This document shows, one piece after another, positions 45,016 through 57,244 of a DNA stretch of 64,000 nt; position 1 is the stretch's first letter; each line of letters begins with the position of its first letter. This DNA comes from Jaapia argillacea MUCL 33604 (taxonomy: Eukaryota; Basidiomycota; Agaricomycetes; Jaapiales; Jaapiaceae). The position numbers were made by a program, and so were the translations under genes. A model generated the notes under the pieces. It made no database searches. It was not told where the DNA came from and saw only the letters and a list, made by a program, of their open reading frames with translations. The DNA lies in NCBI GenBank assembly GCA_000697665.1, contig KL197721.1:323046-387045 (forward strand). The letters run 5' to 3'.

Positions 45016-47237
45016 ATCTCATCTCTCTTCTAATGAGGTATACCTGATTATTTTGGTAAGTCAACATCCCCTTTAGACAACTTGGTGAAGGCGAGCATAT
45101 CCGTTTGGTTGTGTCCTATTTCCGCTCTCCTTACATCCCCCCACTAGTAATCTCCGCCGCTCGTGGTTAAGATTCAACGGTCAGCCCATTTTTATACGAT
45201 GTTTGTGCCAGTTTCTGAGCAACCGCAACATAGTTGCAGCGGTGGGACGACCAGCCCTTTTGACTACGACAGTAACGACTTGTCAGGATTCCCACCACGT
45301 TGTCAAAACACGGATTCGACGTAGCGCCGGAGGACAACTTATCCCAATCGGTCTATACACTCTCCCCCAACTAGTTGCTCTCGTCGGGCCTGCGAGACGG
45401 TCACCATGGTCAAGTAACTCACTCCAACATTCAAAGCACCGCAACCGCACTGGCCGATAGGGTTGAGCGATGATGGTGCGCATGGTAGTCGCTCCAGATC
45501 CACGATAATTTTGGTCTGACGGCACCGCAGATGTCAGCGACTTACACCTCAGGAGTTTCGACTTGGGTATTGTCGGTTGCCGGGCACCATACGTGAACCC
45601 TACCCTCGTCTGGCGACCAAGCTTTTCAATCGACCCATCTCCGCTTTCGTTTGCCAACTCCGCATTAGTTCACGTCGACAATGTCGACCAGGTCGGGGCT
45701 CCCGAATCATCGCCGGTGCCATCCTGGCCACGATGCCCGTCGCAGTCGTCGAATCCATTCCTCTCGGTTGCCACAACGGCGATCTTCTTCCGACTTCTTG
45801 GCCCAAGGTGCGAGGTGGCGCAATCTGCTCTTCCGGAACTGCACACCACGGGCACTCGTCGCATTGGGTTTCCCAAACACTATCCCATCGCCGACTACAC
45901 AGCTACAATTACCGCTGCCCTGGCGCGCGGGTATTAGCACACAGGCATCGTTGATGAATATCTTGTCGACACCCCGCAATACGTACTGAGCCTCCTCACC
46001 GCACGCTGAGATTGCTCGCCCGCGGACCCGCCTGCCTATCGAGATGACTCCTTCGTAGATGCTGGCGAGTCGATCCCTGGGGTTCTGATGTTCGTCCCAT
46101 AGTGCGTGGCTCTCCCTGCAGAAGACCCGCGGACACTGATCCACCTCTCGCCCAAAGAACTTCCAACCTTTTACGATCGAGCCCAGCCAAGGAGGAGGAT
46201 AGCTGTCATCCTGCTCCCGTAGAGCATGTGCAAAATTGGACTGACTGGACCATTTGTGTGCCTCTGACCTCCCTCAAGTAACTGGGGGCTTCGGCCCTTA
46301 CCCCGCTGTGTCATGAATGTCGAGCGAACCCCATCCGACACGAATTGCAGAACCTCAGTCAGGTTCTTCTCTCGGCTTGGAAGTTGTGAAAGGGTAGCCT
46401 CATCGATCTGCTCTTTCACTCTCCTTGGAGCGATGTCACCCAGCCCGCTCACTGTGGGGTTCCTCCCGCGGCCTTGAATTTCCATGATGACGCCACATCT
46501 TTTCCTGATTGCTGTCGACCCACCAGGCGAGCTTTTTTCGCCCTGCCTCAGCCGCCCAGGTATTTTGCATTCTCGTAGACTTCCGAGCCTTCAAAGGCCC
46601 TACTATCGTTCCCCCACATGTGAACCACGTTTCACCATTCGGCATGTAGAGCCATAGTAAATACACAGACCCCTATGATAATTTTGGAGGACATGGAAAA
46701 ACCTCTCATCTAATACATCTGATTTTTTCCGATTTTATGACGATTGGCAGCGAGCGTCGGGCATCGACCGAGACGACGACCTCGCAAATGTGGCTGAGCG
46801 CGAGATGTGAACAATTCCGCCGCGAGTGACGATTCGTGACAATGGCGGGCAAAACGTCACGAAATGTCACGCAGAATTGGCAGGGCCTTTGAGAGGGTAT
46901 CTGAATCCACACCTTCCACTTGTCAAAAGTCTTCGGAGAAATAGTCTGGAGCATCGATTTTGGGTATATACCTGAGTCCCGAAAGCGGGAGCCAGTAGAG
47001 TCTCAGGATCTATGGGATCTGAGGGGTCTCTTCAGCCACAACTGCCCATTTTCACACTTTTCCCTCTCCCATTCTGCAACAACACTGCCCATCAAAGAAC
47101 GGACTTCAGGAACATATTCTTTGTGTATTTAAGCATCTCTGTGAATTTTTGGAAGACCTCCCGAGGGCTGGAGCAAGCTACAAGTTGATGGTTCACATAT
47201 CGTGCGTTGCTCACAAGTGGGGCCACGATAGTACTTA
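45016..47237. other. region with overlapping open frames but no supported gene
   Basis: 45.5-46.2 kb has long frames on both strands at once, which is typical of GC-rich non-coding or decayed DNA. 46.2-46.67 kb on the minus strand gives two overlapping protein-like pieces (WFTCGGTIVGPLKARKSTRM and REKNLTEVLQFVSDGVRSTF) in different frames, perhaps a small gene or a relic. 46.9-47.2 kb shows nothing. Confidence 0.35.
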
Positions 47238-47350
47238 CAGCTAGTTTTATGTCAATAGACCGACGGCTCTGGTGTCATATCCTGAATTTGAAATTGGAAA
47301 TCAAAAAGTCATGTGATAGACAATATATACACTCTGAAATCAGGAAAAAT

Positions 47351-47428
47351 ATCGCTAGCTTGGTGAAGTGGTTATATTGCCTGAAATTTGGAGCTATGAG
47401 GAGACTTGGGTTCAAACCAGCATGAGGT
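47351..47428 (+). repeat. tRNA-derived SINE head, copy 2
   Basis: Reads gcttggtgaagtggttatat (A box TTGGTGAAGTGG) and 40 bp later gggttcaaaccagc (B box GGTTCAAACC). It shares the 17-base core GGTGAAGTGGTTATATT with the element at 19547. It lies inside the larger DNA transposon, so it either inserted there or was carried along. Confidence 0.6.
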
Positions 47429-47603
47429 CACTTTTTCAATTCTTGGTTTTGAATTTACATGACTTTTTTCTCCACAACTAACAACAGATCAAGTACATAT
47501 ACTTTCATGCTATCTACAAAGTTCAATACATACTTCATGAAAGGGCAGCTTTTTCAAGGATTAATCAGTTCTTCAATTAATAAAAATCAAGAAAAACACT
47601 TAC

Positions 47604-48454
47604 TCAAGTTATCGAAACGTGCATAGTTGTCTGTTTTGATTTCCAGGACACCCAAATCCATCTTGACCAGCCTAAACATATACTGCACATCTTCTTTGTC
47701 TCCCAGGTGGTCCATCTCTTATTGAAGTCTCACTTTGTTGATCCTGGACTATATTCTCTGGTTTCCACATAATAAATGTTGGATCAAAAACCTGTGGTTG
47801 GAATTCTGATCCTATGACAGGAAAACTGGAGGGAGAATTATTCTCTTGCTGGGCATGTTGCTGACCAGAGAGGTGATTCTCATTGTTGTCATTGGGGACA
47901 ACATTATTCTCATCATTGGGGTCACTTTCATCAGGATCATAACCTGTTTCTGCTAGGAAAAGGGTATTAGAAGAATCAGATGTGAATTAAAGCTGCTTAT
48001 CATCATCATCATCAACATCTATAGATTGTTCAGAATTTTCACAGATTTTAACAAATTTTTACTCACCAGTGGTTGACTTCTGTTTTCCCATACTGCCAGA
48101 TAGGATAGGAGCCCCTGACGCTTTGGGGAAACAGTTTGAAGATTTCTGTGGATCTACTCAAAAAATACAAACACTTGTTACCCAGTTGATTTTTAATGCA
48201 GCAATATAATACTCACAAAAGATTGGGAAAAGATTGTGTTGCAATCCTGAGAAGAGTGGGTCTCTTGCTGAACAAAGAACCTTCAATTCAAGTGGAAGAA
48301 TATATGGAGACTTTAAACACATACCTCAAGCTGATATGGAACTCCCCATGTCCTTCTCTTCTTCCCTCTGTCTTTTTTGACCAGCTCCTTCTCTGAAACC
48401 TCCAGCCTGATGACCAGGCTGATTCTTAGACCCTAAGGGCCTACCTGTACTCAT
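47604..48454 (-). pseudogene. decayed transposon gene with AT-hook N-terminus
   Basis: ATG at 48454 opens 42 codons beginning MSTGRPLGSKNQPGHQAGG, then REGAGQKRQREEEKD, ending in TGA at 48326. GRPxGSKN is an AT-hook, and the GRP-GSKN-PGH-AGG string is one I associate with N-termini of Agaricomycete transposon proteins. Further coding-like pieces follow on the same strand: DPQKSSNCFPKASGAPILSG, then MGKQKSTT with a GTGAGT donor (about 48060), ETGYDPDESDPNDENNVVPN (about 47950), and VQYMFRLVKMDLGVLEIKTD (about 47650). The catalytic part is absent. This is a deletion derivative. Confidence 0.5.
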
Positions 48455-49154
48455 AATCGATGTAATTTGGGGGATTGTTACTTCCTAGTAGCTGTGGAAT
48501 GAGGGGGAATGCACAGAGCTAGGATCAGAGGCAATACCAGGGTAAAGAGTTGGAAGCTGTGTGGAAGCCATGTGGAAGCCATGTGGAAGCGTGGGAATAC
48601 CAGCCAAACCTGGCTATTCTGACAGGTGGGATAGCTGACAAATTAGTTACCAAAATGAGAATAGCCATAGCTGGCTATTTTACAAATCGGGACACTATTT
48701 TACAAATGCGGCTATTTGGCAATTCAGGACACCATGCGGGAGCCAGACCGTGCGTTTTTTCGTGCTTGGGGTCATCCAATATCCCGAGACACTCTGACCC
48801 AATTTCGGTAATGACATGAGTTCCAGCTCAGGTCTCTGTCCACATTGGTCGAGCTTGTGCTGGATTTCCTTGAGACCATCAAGATTTGTGCCCTGATAAA
48901 GTAGTCTTCTGAAAGTCCGACTGAGTGGAATAAAATCCCAGTGGTCTATCGACATGAAACTAGCTGTAATCGCCGTTGAGGATTCGAGTTTGAGTTTCTA
49001 GCATCTTCGAGTATACTTGTTTACGTAATCAAACCAATCTATATCTACATTGGCTTCGACGATCATGGCGGTCCTGATCATCTCGCTCTCTGCTTTGCTG
49101 CATTGCTCCCTTTTTTCATTCTGCTTGTCACACCCACGGCCGTAGTCTCGCAGC

Positions 49155-50511
49155 ATGGCCACAGAAGCTGAATCCTCAACCCAGATTACCCAGCGCCCTA
49201 TCACGTACTTTGACATCACCATTGGTGGTCAACCCGTTGGGCGAATCATATTCTCCTTGTATTCCGATCTTGTTCCTAAGACCGCTGAAAATTTTAGTGC
49301 GTTTGCTGTCCTTATCACCTTTGTTTCATTCTGATTTTTGCCAAGGGGCGTTATGTACTGGCGAGAAGGGTATCGGAAAGCTTGGGAAGAAGCTCTCTTA
49401 TGAGGGATCGACGTTCCACCGTGTCATCAGCAAGTTTATGATTCAGGGAGGAGATTTCACCGCAGGAAACGGGACTGGTGGAGAGTCAATCTACGGCGAG
49501 AAGTTCGCCGACGAAGGTTTCCCCGTGAAACATACGAAACCTTTCCTTCTCTCAATGGTATGTTCTCTCCGTCTGATGCTGGATATCATTCAACTCTTCA
49601 CGCTGGTAGGCGAACTCGGGTAAAGACACCAACGGGTCGCAGTTCTTCGTCACTTGCGTTCCAACGCCACATCTGGATGGAAAACACGTGGTCTTTGGTG
49701 AAGTCCTCAAGGGCAAGTCGATCGTCAGGCAAATCGAGAACTTCCCCAAATCCTCAGGCGACGTGCCAACGTCCCCCATTGTCATTGCCTCGTGCGGAGA
49801 GTTGTCCCCCAACGATCCTTCCTTAGTAGCTGAGGCCGTAGGTGCCGACGGAGATCCTTATGAGGATTACCCAGACGATGAGACCGCAAAGGATGTCGAA
49901 GATGCGGAAGTCGTACTCGGCATCGTCAAGGACCTGAAAGAAATAGGGAGCAAGCTTTGGAAGGAGGGGAAGATTGACGCAGCCCTGAACAAGTGGAAGA
50001 GTGAGTCCGCCTTTTGCTTGAGGAATTATGGGTTCTGATCTCCCTACAGAGGCGATTCGTTACGCGGATCACAAATACCCGGACGTCTCGGAAGATTCCC
50101 CACCTGAGCTGAAAGACTCTTACGATACACTCGTCTCCTCATTGCTACTCAATACCTCACTTGCTGCTCTCAAGCTCGGGGGACCCACCAATGCTCGGGT
50201 GGCTCTTGAGAGTACGGACCGGGTTTTAGAAAAGTTTGAACTCAATAACGCAGATAAAGGTTGGTATTTCTATTCTGCTTGATATCACATCGGTGTTGTT
50301 CTCACGAGTATCTTCAGCTAAAGCATTGTACCGCCGAGCCCTAGCTCGTACTGCTCTGAAAGACGATGAAACGGCCGAAAAAGATCTTGTCGAAGCAAGC
50401 AAGCTTGTCCCTGACGACAAGGCGATTGCAGGAGAACTCACTAAGGTGAAGTTGAGAATGAAGGAGAAGAAGGACAAGGAGAAACAAAAGTTCAAGAAAA
50501 TGTTTGGGTAG
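49155..50511 (+). CDS. CPR6: cyclophilin-40 type peptidyl-prolyl isomerase (Cpr6/Cyp40)
   Basis: Hsp90 co-chaperone with an N-terminal cyclophilin domain and C-terminal TPR repeats. Five exons join in frame: 49155-49296, 49346-49557, 49610-50000, 50050-50259 and 50318-50511 (382 aa). The cyclophilin domain (about 15-185) has [48 protein letters not shown] (catalytic Arg and Phe-Met-x-Gln-Gly-Gly present), [20 protein letters not shown] with [14 protein letters not shown] units follow ([54 protein letters not shown]). The tail [11 protein letters not shown] is usual for Cyp40. A transposon ends 188 bp upstream. Confidence 0.95.
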
Positions 50512-50687
50512 GGCGAGGGCGATCCGTTGAAGTTAGATATCCACTGTATTAGTCGACATACCATATGTAATCATCAACATGGAAATGCTGCTTGCACCAA
50601 AGTCCTGTGGGCCCGACTTCAATCAACAAGATCAACTCGCAATTGAATGTCCAACTAAGGAATCCCGAGAATATATGCGTCCCTTCC

Positions 50688-53600
50688 CTATTCGATGAAA
50701 AACATCAGGAAATTGCGTTTGCCAACTGGTGACACGGGAAGAGAGGGCGTCGTAGCCTCAACTTCACGAAGTAGGACAGGAGCAAACGTTGCAGCTGTTG
50801 ATAATATGAGACGATGTCGCCTGATTGGGAAATTTGAACTCACAAAGAAACTCGGCTCTCTGAAACCTTTGTCTCGAACCCTCGTCAGCGTTCGCCGTCG
50901 AAGGTTGCTGGCAGATGAAGTGCAAGAAGGCGGTCACAGATATCCATACCTACACAACACTGTTACATGTTGTACACAATGACGAAACAGGGACGTACAT
51001 TAATGGACTCCGGAGGAAACTCGTCAAGGAGCTGAAGAAAAGTTGTGAATAGAGTGACCCAAGGGTTCGCAAGTCCGCTCCACGAACCTCAAATGCTTCA
51101 TCACGGCTTGTCATCTCGATGCACTTGGCATGTAAAGCCGGAGGGACGACGGGATCTGCGAGTGAGTCCAAAAAGCGTAGAAGAGCATCACCAAAAGACA
51201 GGCATATTGTCTCCTCATAAGCGCCATTCGAGTTCGGAGCGAAGGGGAACTCGTCTCCGGTATCCAGACACTTTAAACTGTGTCAAGCTATTCAACAGGA
51301 AGGCAGACCCACCCACTCACCTCTCGGATTGCCGTGACGAGGTTCTCGTCTCCTGAATGCAAAAACAGGTCCTAAAAGAACATCAGCGGTTCGAATTTGT
51401 GGTACGATTGCCAGACTTACGATACTTGTTGCATTACTCATCAACCAGTTCACGAGTCGCATCAACTCTTGCGGGGCATTCTGGACCCGTTCAGGAGGCA
51501 ACATTTCGTGCTTCGGAGAAATGGACCGAACAGGTCCTGGAAATCGCACAAGTTGAGACAAACTATGACCAAAACAAGTTGGCTCTGGGGATACGACTGG
51601 AATTAAACTTGTGCCTTGTGGGAGAGGGAGAGAGTAGAACGAACCGTAGACAGCGTGAGCAGAGATGAAGTGATCCTTTCCGAGGGCTGTGTGCAAAATC
51701 AAAGTAGAGCGCAGTCGGCTCTTTCGGCGGAGATTGAGCAATGAAGCGGTCGGTAAATCGACATGTGCTGTCAAAGATATGATCACAATTTCTCCAGGAA
51801 GTACCAAACCCTAATCGTCAGATTTAACCAGCAGATTGTAGAGACGCCACGAGAACCTCACAGTCATAGGTTCAATCTGAACCCACGGCGGGTCTGGTGA
51901 ATCATATGCGACGGAATATGTTCATCTTCCAGGGTATTGATTGAAAATTTCGGCACTTACGAATTGCGTCGTTGATCTCGACAGGGATAAACCGAAAGGC
52001 GCATGGAATCTACAGCGTCAAGGTCGGTGAGAGGGCGTAGCAGTACGCTCATCAACAAACCTTTCCAATGTTCTCGATTTCGAGACTTTTTGCTATGCTT
52101 CGTTCATAACTGGGATGAAGTATGAGGTCAGATCGTAAGACATTGGAGAAAACCAAGCGCACGCGATCTTGCCGTAGTCTAACAAGGTGCTGTCAAGTTT
52201 GATTTTTGGAGGCTCAAATTCCTCGTCTTCTTCCATATCTGCCGTTAGGCGATAGTAACGACGAAGTTCAGACTCGAACTGGCGTGCACCAACAGATTTG
52301 GTCTAGAGTGAATATGGTTCAGACAACGAAACTGACGTAGATCTGATTGAAACCTACATGGACCTCAAACTCTGCAGACACCGGTCGGTGATCGCTCATG
52401 GTAATTTCGCGGTGGCCCTGATAAGACCTCTCCGCCACAGAGGCGGTGGGAGCAGATATTGCGAGGATACGGTCCGTCCATCCAGGTTTGCGCCTACACC
52501 TATATTCAGATCCAGGCCAAGGAATTGAAGGGAGGGAGGAAGTCAACTTCATGTCATAGCCAAGATCATCTACGAGGCCACCCGTACTAAAACGGTACGT
52601 TCTGCCATTCACATCAGGGTATATCGTCAAGGTCACGCAGGCCTACAGAGTGGGACCAACGGTAGGTGTGATATGTTAGCTTCCTTGAAGCCCTCGAAAG
52701 CTTCGCCTCTCCGGATTGCAGTATTCAGCTGGAAGGCACGGTTGAGATAAAGCAGTGTATGAGAGAACTTAGTCTGACCTGGTCAGATCGTAATAAGATT
52801 TGAAAGTTCTGCTCTCTTAAGTGCGACCCAAGGAGAGTGCGAATGTCCCCATCGGACAGGTCTATCCGGTAATTGAGATCTGTTGTGCTTGCAGTATGAG
52901 CGACGTTCATCATACATGTTGCTCGATCACCCACCACCCTAAACAAACTTGTCAGAAAAGATAGACGACGTTGAAAAGGCATTGGCACCCACCATCCAGA
53001 ACAAAACATCAGACTCGTACAAACTAATGGGTAAGAGTTGGCTAGGGGATTGGTTGGCCTCTGCAGGAGTATTGTTTCCAGAGTTGAATGTAAGCCTTCT
53101 TGACAAATCGTGGAAATCTGCGTTCCGTCGATCCACCATCTCGTCGAATGCAGCTAAATGTGAGTTGACAAAGGTGAGAATAGTGGGAGAAGGCCACCAG
53201 ATTTCTGATGAGTGCTTTCGGAGTGGGGTGAACGACACGCGGATGGCGGTTCCTCCCTTGTTTCCCTATGCATGGATTATCGATGGAGTCCAGAACGAAA
53301 GATAATGAAAGATCGAAACTAACCATCACCCCAAGGATCCCGGAACCCACTGCACAAAATTTAACGTCAGAGAAGCAATCTCGCAGAGTCTTCTTTACGA
53401 AGATGACGAGAAGCATTCCAACGAGCTGTTTCGATGCCAACTATACGACTAGCTATCAGTAATCGTCCAAGAACAGGGTGATAAGGAAACGAACCTTATC
53501 ATACAACGCCGCCTTCTCGCCGAGTCCAGCCAATACAGCATCACACCACGCATCCTCTCGAGTAACTTTAGTTGAATATAGCAGCGCTTCAGCGGATAGA

Positions 53601-55243
53601 TCGAGTTCTTGGAAGCCGAGGACAAGCATGTCTGGATCTGAGCCCTCCGCCCTAGAGTTGTTTGCCTTCGCGGCTGGAGGATTGGCAACAACAGTCGTTG
53701 TTGTTGAGAAGGACGTCGTCGAGGCTGACGACATCGTGTTTGTCGTATTGCTTACTTGAGATCGAATGGATTTGATGTCCATGTCGCCTGCTGTTTTCTG
53801 ATCCGAAAGATCTTGAGATGAAAGTGGTTGAGAATTCGAGTGGGTTGAATACAAGTAAAGTCTCACCATGTCGTTCCAGTACCGGAACATCGCCCAATGA
53901 CAAAGGAGAAATGGGTTTCAAGGGTGGCAAAGCGTTCATATCTGCAGGACTTCTCCGAGAGGGCTCGATACCTCTGACCCAAGGCGATAAATCCTGAGAG
54001 GGCATCTTCCCGTTGACGTTGAACGTTCCGATTCTGATCCTATTCAATCAAGACAAAAAGTGTAAACCCGAAATCACTCAATTAAGGAAACGAATCAAAC
54101 CTACTTCAACGCCACTTCACCCCCATCTTGCAAGGAAGCCTCCCTAGCCCTGGCACGGACCCACTCCTCTCTGATGATGCTAATATCACCAGAATCGTCT
54201 CCTGGGCTGCCTGCACAAGCTGGGGATAAACGGGTATGTACAGGCTGGCGAATTACACGGATGTCAGGAGGGTTGGGCGACACTATAATCCTTTAAGTTG
54301 CATGCTTAACATGGTTGCTTGTTACATACCCATAGATAATGGAATATGTTTGGAGATATATGCGGCGATCCAAGGGTACGAATTTGACGAGGGATATACA
54401 CTCGTACGACCATCTTTCAAATGATTGAAGAATTAACTTGTGAGCTGGGAGTCAAAGACCGCAAATGATAGCCGGCACTTGCCTGCGATCGCTTTGAGCC
54501 TTTTGCATTCGGCCAGAAGAAATCGCAAATGTTGGACGTTCTGGGTTACGAGTACCAGGGGCCCCTGGTTATCTTGGGCGAATGTGATCGTCAACGTGAG
54601 CTCTAGCGGGTTGCAGCGAATATTCAGATACGTGTGCGAGTCAAATTGTTTCCCGAGAAATATCCACACCTGTCCGTGATTGGTTTGGGTCCAATCGTGC
54701 ATTGGATGGCAGCACGTCGACGGTGCTGTACCTGCTCTGAGCCATAGATATGGAGAACCCATCCATGATTGGAAAGACACGGTGAACATCGAGTTCTCCG
54801 GAGCCTGTGGGAGACGAAGAGTTTGCTTTGAACTTGAAAACGATCAGGCTGGTTTACGGGCCGTATCAAATTCGCAACATTAGCGGTGTCTTGAAAAGTA
54901 AGAGATGGCACAAAGAATGTAACAAGTATCCCCACGTCCATGTCCTGATTGATGGACCAGATATCATGGGACCAATATCATGTCTCCGCACCCACAACGA
55001 ATAGAACAAATTGCGGCGATAGAATACGCACCATCCTTGTTCGTATTCACGTGAACTGGCATGAGATACAACTGCTAGAAGCCTCCTCTTCTCTGCTAGT
55101 TGGTTCGCAGAAATAGCTCCTGGCCACGGTCGTGTGCCAAGCTCAAGCGATTCGTCCAGAGGCGCGTCAGCCTCTAGGATGGCCTTTAACTCTTCGGTCG
55201 AACGAAGGAGAGAGCTAACAGATGTTGCCAGTAAACTGTCCAT
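50688..55243 (-). CDS. inositol polyphosphate 5-phosphatase, OCRL/INPP5B type with C-terminal RhoGAP-like domain
   Basis: Removes the 5-phosphate of phosphoinositides on endosomal and Golgi membranes. It is a large gene with at least 15 exons. The start is MDSLLATSVSSLLRSTEELK (55243), and the stop is TAG at 50688. The catalytic domain runs from IRIGTFNVNGKMPSQDLSPW (about 54040) through VLGFQELDLSAEALLYS, GNKGGTAIRVSFTPLRK, FVNSHLAAFDEMVDRRN and DLNYRIDLSDGDIRTLLGS to the signature RRKPGWTDRILAIS and MSDHRPVSAEFEVHV (52380). A middle ASH-like part follows, then a RhoGAP-like end (EETICLSFGDALLRFLDSLA, AATFAPVLLREVEATTP, SPVGKRNFLMFFIE). Some exon junctions were not resolved. Confidence 0.85.
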
Positions 55244-55630
55244 TTTTCACAAGAGCATCGATACTGATAATTGAAGTAACGAGTGGGATAGTGATGAAGG
55301 TGGGATTCAAGCTGGCGCAGCATGGGTCTTCGGGGTACTGAGAACTCCGTCACCTATCTCACGCCCGTTGACGCTCGCCTCGAACACTTTGCCATACCAA
55401 ACACTGAAACAGTATCCCTCCATCGCTGTTTTACTTCTAGACTGCTCGCCGCCGTATTCACCGATGAGTAAAAGGATAAATTCAGACAAGGTATCTGTTA
55501 CAGCCGATGGTGGCGAGAGCCATTCTTTCGAAACTTCTGGACACACCATCGCCTCGTCCCGAAGATGATGTCAAGTGACCATGGGTGGTGACTCGAAGGA
55601 GTGACATGGCGCCAGAGCGGCTCATCCCGT

Positions 55631-55638
55631 TATAAAAG
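55631..55638 (+). promoter_or_regulatory. TATA box
   Basis: TATAAAAG lies 94 bp upstream of the ATG at 55725, a position that fits the promoter of that small gene. Confidence 0.5.
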
Positions 55639-55724
55639 GCCGAACAACAGCTCCCAGTCGTCACCAAAACAACCCTACCATTTCATTCGCACACGACCAT
55701 AACAGTTTCACTTGACTTTCTATC

Positions 55725-56326
55725 ATGACCCGCACAGAGCGTTCAGCCTTCCCCCGTGCTATCTCCAAGGACCGTTCAGAGTCCAAGTCAGGGCTAAACA
55801 AGTCTGACAAGAAGCATGGAGGTGGTGCGCATAACTGGGGATCCGTGATGGATGAGAGGGAGTTCGAGTCGGGTGGTATTGCTGACGAGGAGCGGGAATT
55901 TGAGGAGGATATCGAAGGGACGGCAACTAGGGCTGGTGAGTCGTGTGGCGTTTGGTATCGGTCGTTGTCACTGACTGGCTGAATATAGTCAATCCCGAGA
56001 GGGAGAGGCCTAGTTTGGACAGAAGCCCAAGTAGTCTGAACGAGGAAGAGATTGCCAACGCGAAACAAATCCGGAAGAACGCCCTCAAAGGCGATGGTGC
56101 GCATGGCCGTTCATCATTTATCCACCGGCTCACCATGGAACCTTCTTAGTTGACTTGGCGACTATTGCCCGTACTTCTGTTGCCGTCTCAACTTCCCCTC
56201 CGAACAAGACAGTCCCTGTCGCCCGTGACGCCGATGTGAGTGGACCCCAACCTTAGCCCCTATCTTCACCATCCTTACCGATTTCCTTAGACTTCAACTC
56301 TAGACTCCGCATCCAGCACAGCGTGA
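55725..56326 (+). CDS. small protein with SERBP1/Stm1 (HABP4-PAI-RBP1) motif
   Basis: Four exons, 55725-55935, 55989-56096, 56150-56235 and 56291-56326, join in frame (146 aa). The segment DKKHGGGAHNWGSVMDERE corresponds to the G-x-H-N-W-G core of SERBP1, Stm1 and HABP4 proteins, which bind mRNA and idle ribosomes. The rest is charged and disordered, rich in Ser, Glu and Arg. It is much shorter than Stm1 and lacks its long N-terminal part, so it is better described as a small fungal protein carrying this motif. A TATA box lies 94 bp upstream. A ribosome- or RNA-bound role is inferred from the motif only. Confidence 0.72.
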
Positions 56327-57244
56327 TTCGTTGTAGACGGAACACTACCGATGGTGGTGGCCATCGAAGTAAGGTCTAGCAAGAAGTCATCCATAAACCA
56401 AGAAACATGTGTATTTTTATATTTTGTCGAGCAAATACCACTCATTCTGAGACTCAGGTGAACTTGGGACCTGAGACTACCCATCCATGCAGATCGTCCT
56501 TGAGCATATGTGGGGACAGTGAAGTCGCAAAGTTAGCGAGTGGAACTTCTCAGATTCGACCTTCATCGCTTCTTCATCGCATAAGTATACGATGCATCTA
56601 TATTGCGACCGATATCGAGAATAAGCAGGCACAGTTGGACTGAGGACCATGATCCACGGGACCGGCAGAAGCAGGCTTTACTTTCAAGTCGTCGACAAAA
56701 GCTGCGCAAAAACAAAGCAAAAACTTTGGGAAGAACTCGGTGATTACGATGACTTGCATCGTCATCAGGATTGTGTGAGCGTGGACGAGTAGTGGCCCAT
56801 ACACTGGCAGCAGGTGTAAACCGACGCGCAATCATTTTCCAAGTCCGCATTCCTATCCATCGGAGGTTTGGTAAGGGCATGCCCTGTCGGAGGGGGAAGA
56901 ACTTCACCTCTTTTCGCCGAAAACGCGTTGTGCTGCTTGTGCACCGCTGTGCCTGATGATCAGCACATGCAACAACTCAGCCGCCGGCCAGGCACGTCGC
57001 TAATCACCCCGGAGCAAGAAGATATCTAATCATAGACATGTATTTATAAGGCTGTAGTGCTGGCGAGGTCGGGAGTCGAGGGGAAGATCGTCTCTCGTGA
57101 GTTACTCCCTTTTTTTCACAGCGTTGAACGAGTGCGACATTGCACAAGGTGAGTGCCAGGACAAAACACCTCTGGACTACGAGAGCTAACCTCTGCGTAT
57201 CCACTTAGCGTGCCGGATATCAGCGGGAGAAACACTGGGACACT
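56327..57244. other. intergenic, no gene seen
   Basis: About 0.9 kb. Open frames are short on both strands. A TTTATAAGG element at about 57044 could serve the downstream gene at 57245. Confidence 0.45.

Larger units (their letters stand above)
47238..48966. mobile_element. 1.73-kb inverted-repeat DNA transposon carrying a decayed gene
   Basis: Starts CAGCTAGTTTTATGTCAATA and ends with the near complement ATCGACATGAAACTAGCTG. It is flanked by TA (47236-47237 and 48967-48968). The last 245 bp (48722-48966) almost repeat the short element at 21593-21836. The interior is AT-richer than its surroundings and contains a tRNA-like SINE (47351-47428), a gtggaagccat tandem repeat (about 48552-48590) and a broken minus-strand gene. 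The right end lies 188 bp before the cyclophilin-40 start codon. Confidence 0.8.

Noticed and set aside
45563-46190. Frames of 100-145 aa on both strands at once
   Set aside because: Mutual overlap and arginine/proline-rich composition point to non-coding GC-rich DNA. No domain is recognised.
55307-55549. 80-aa minus-strand frame (MVCPEVSKEWLSPPSAV...)
   Set aside because: No family match, no splice or promoter context, and it overlaps a frame on the other strand. Probably chance.
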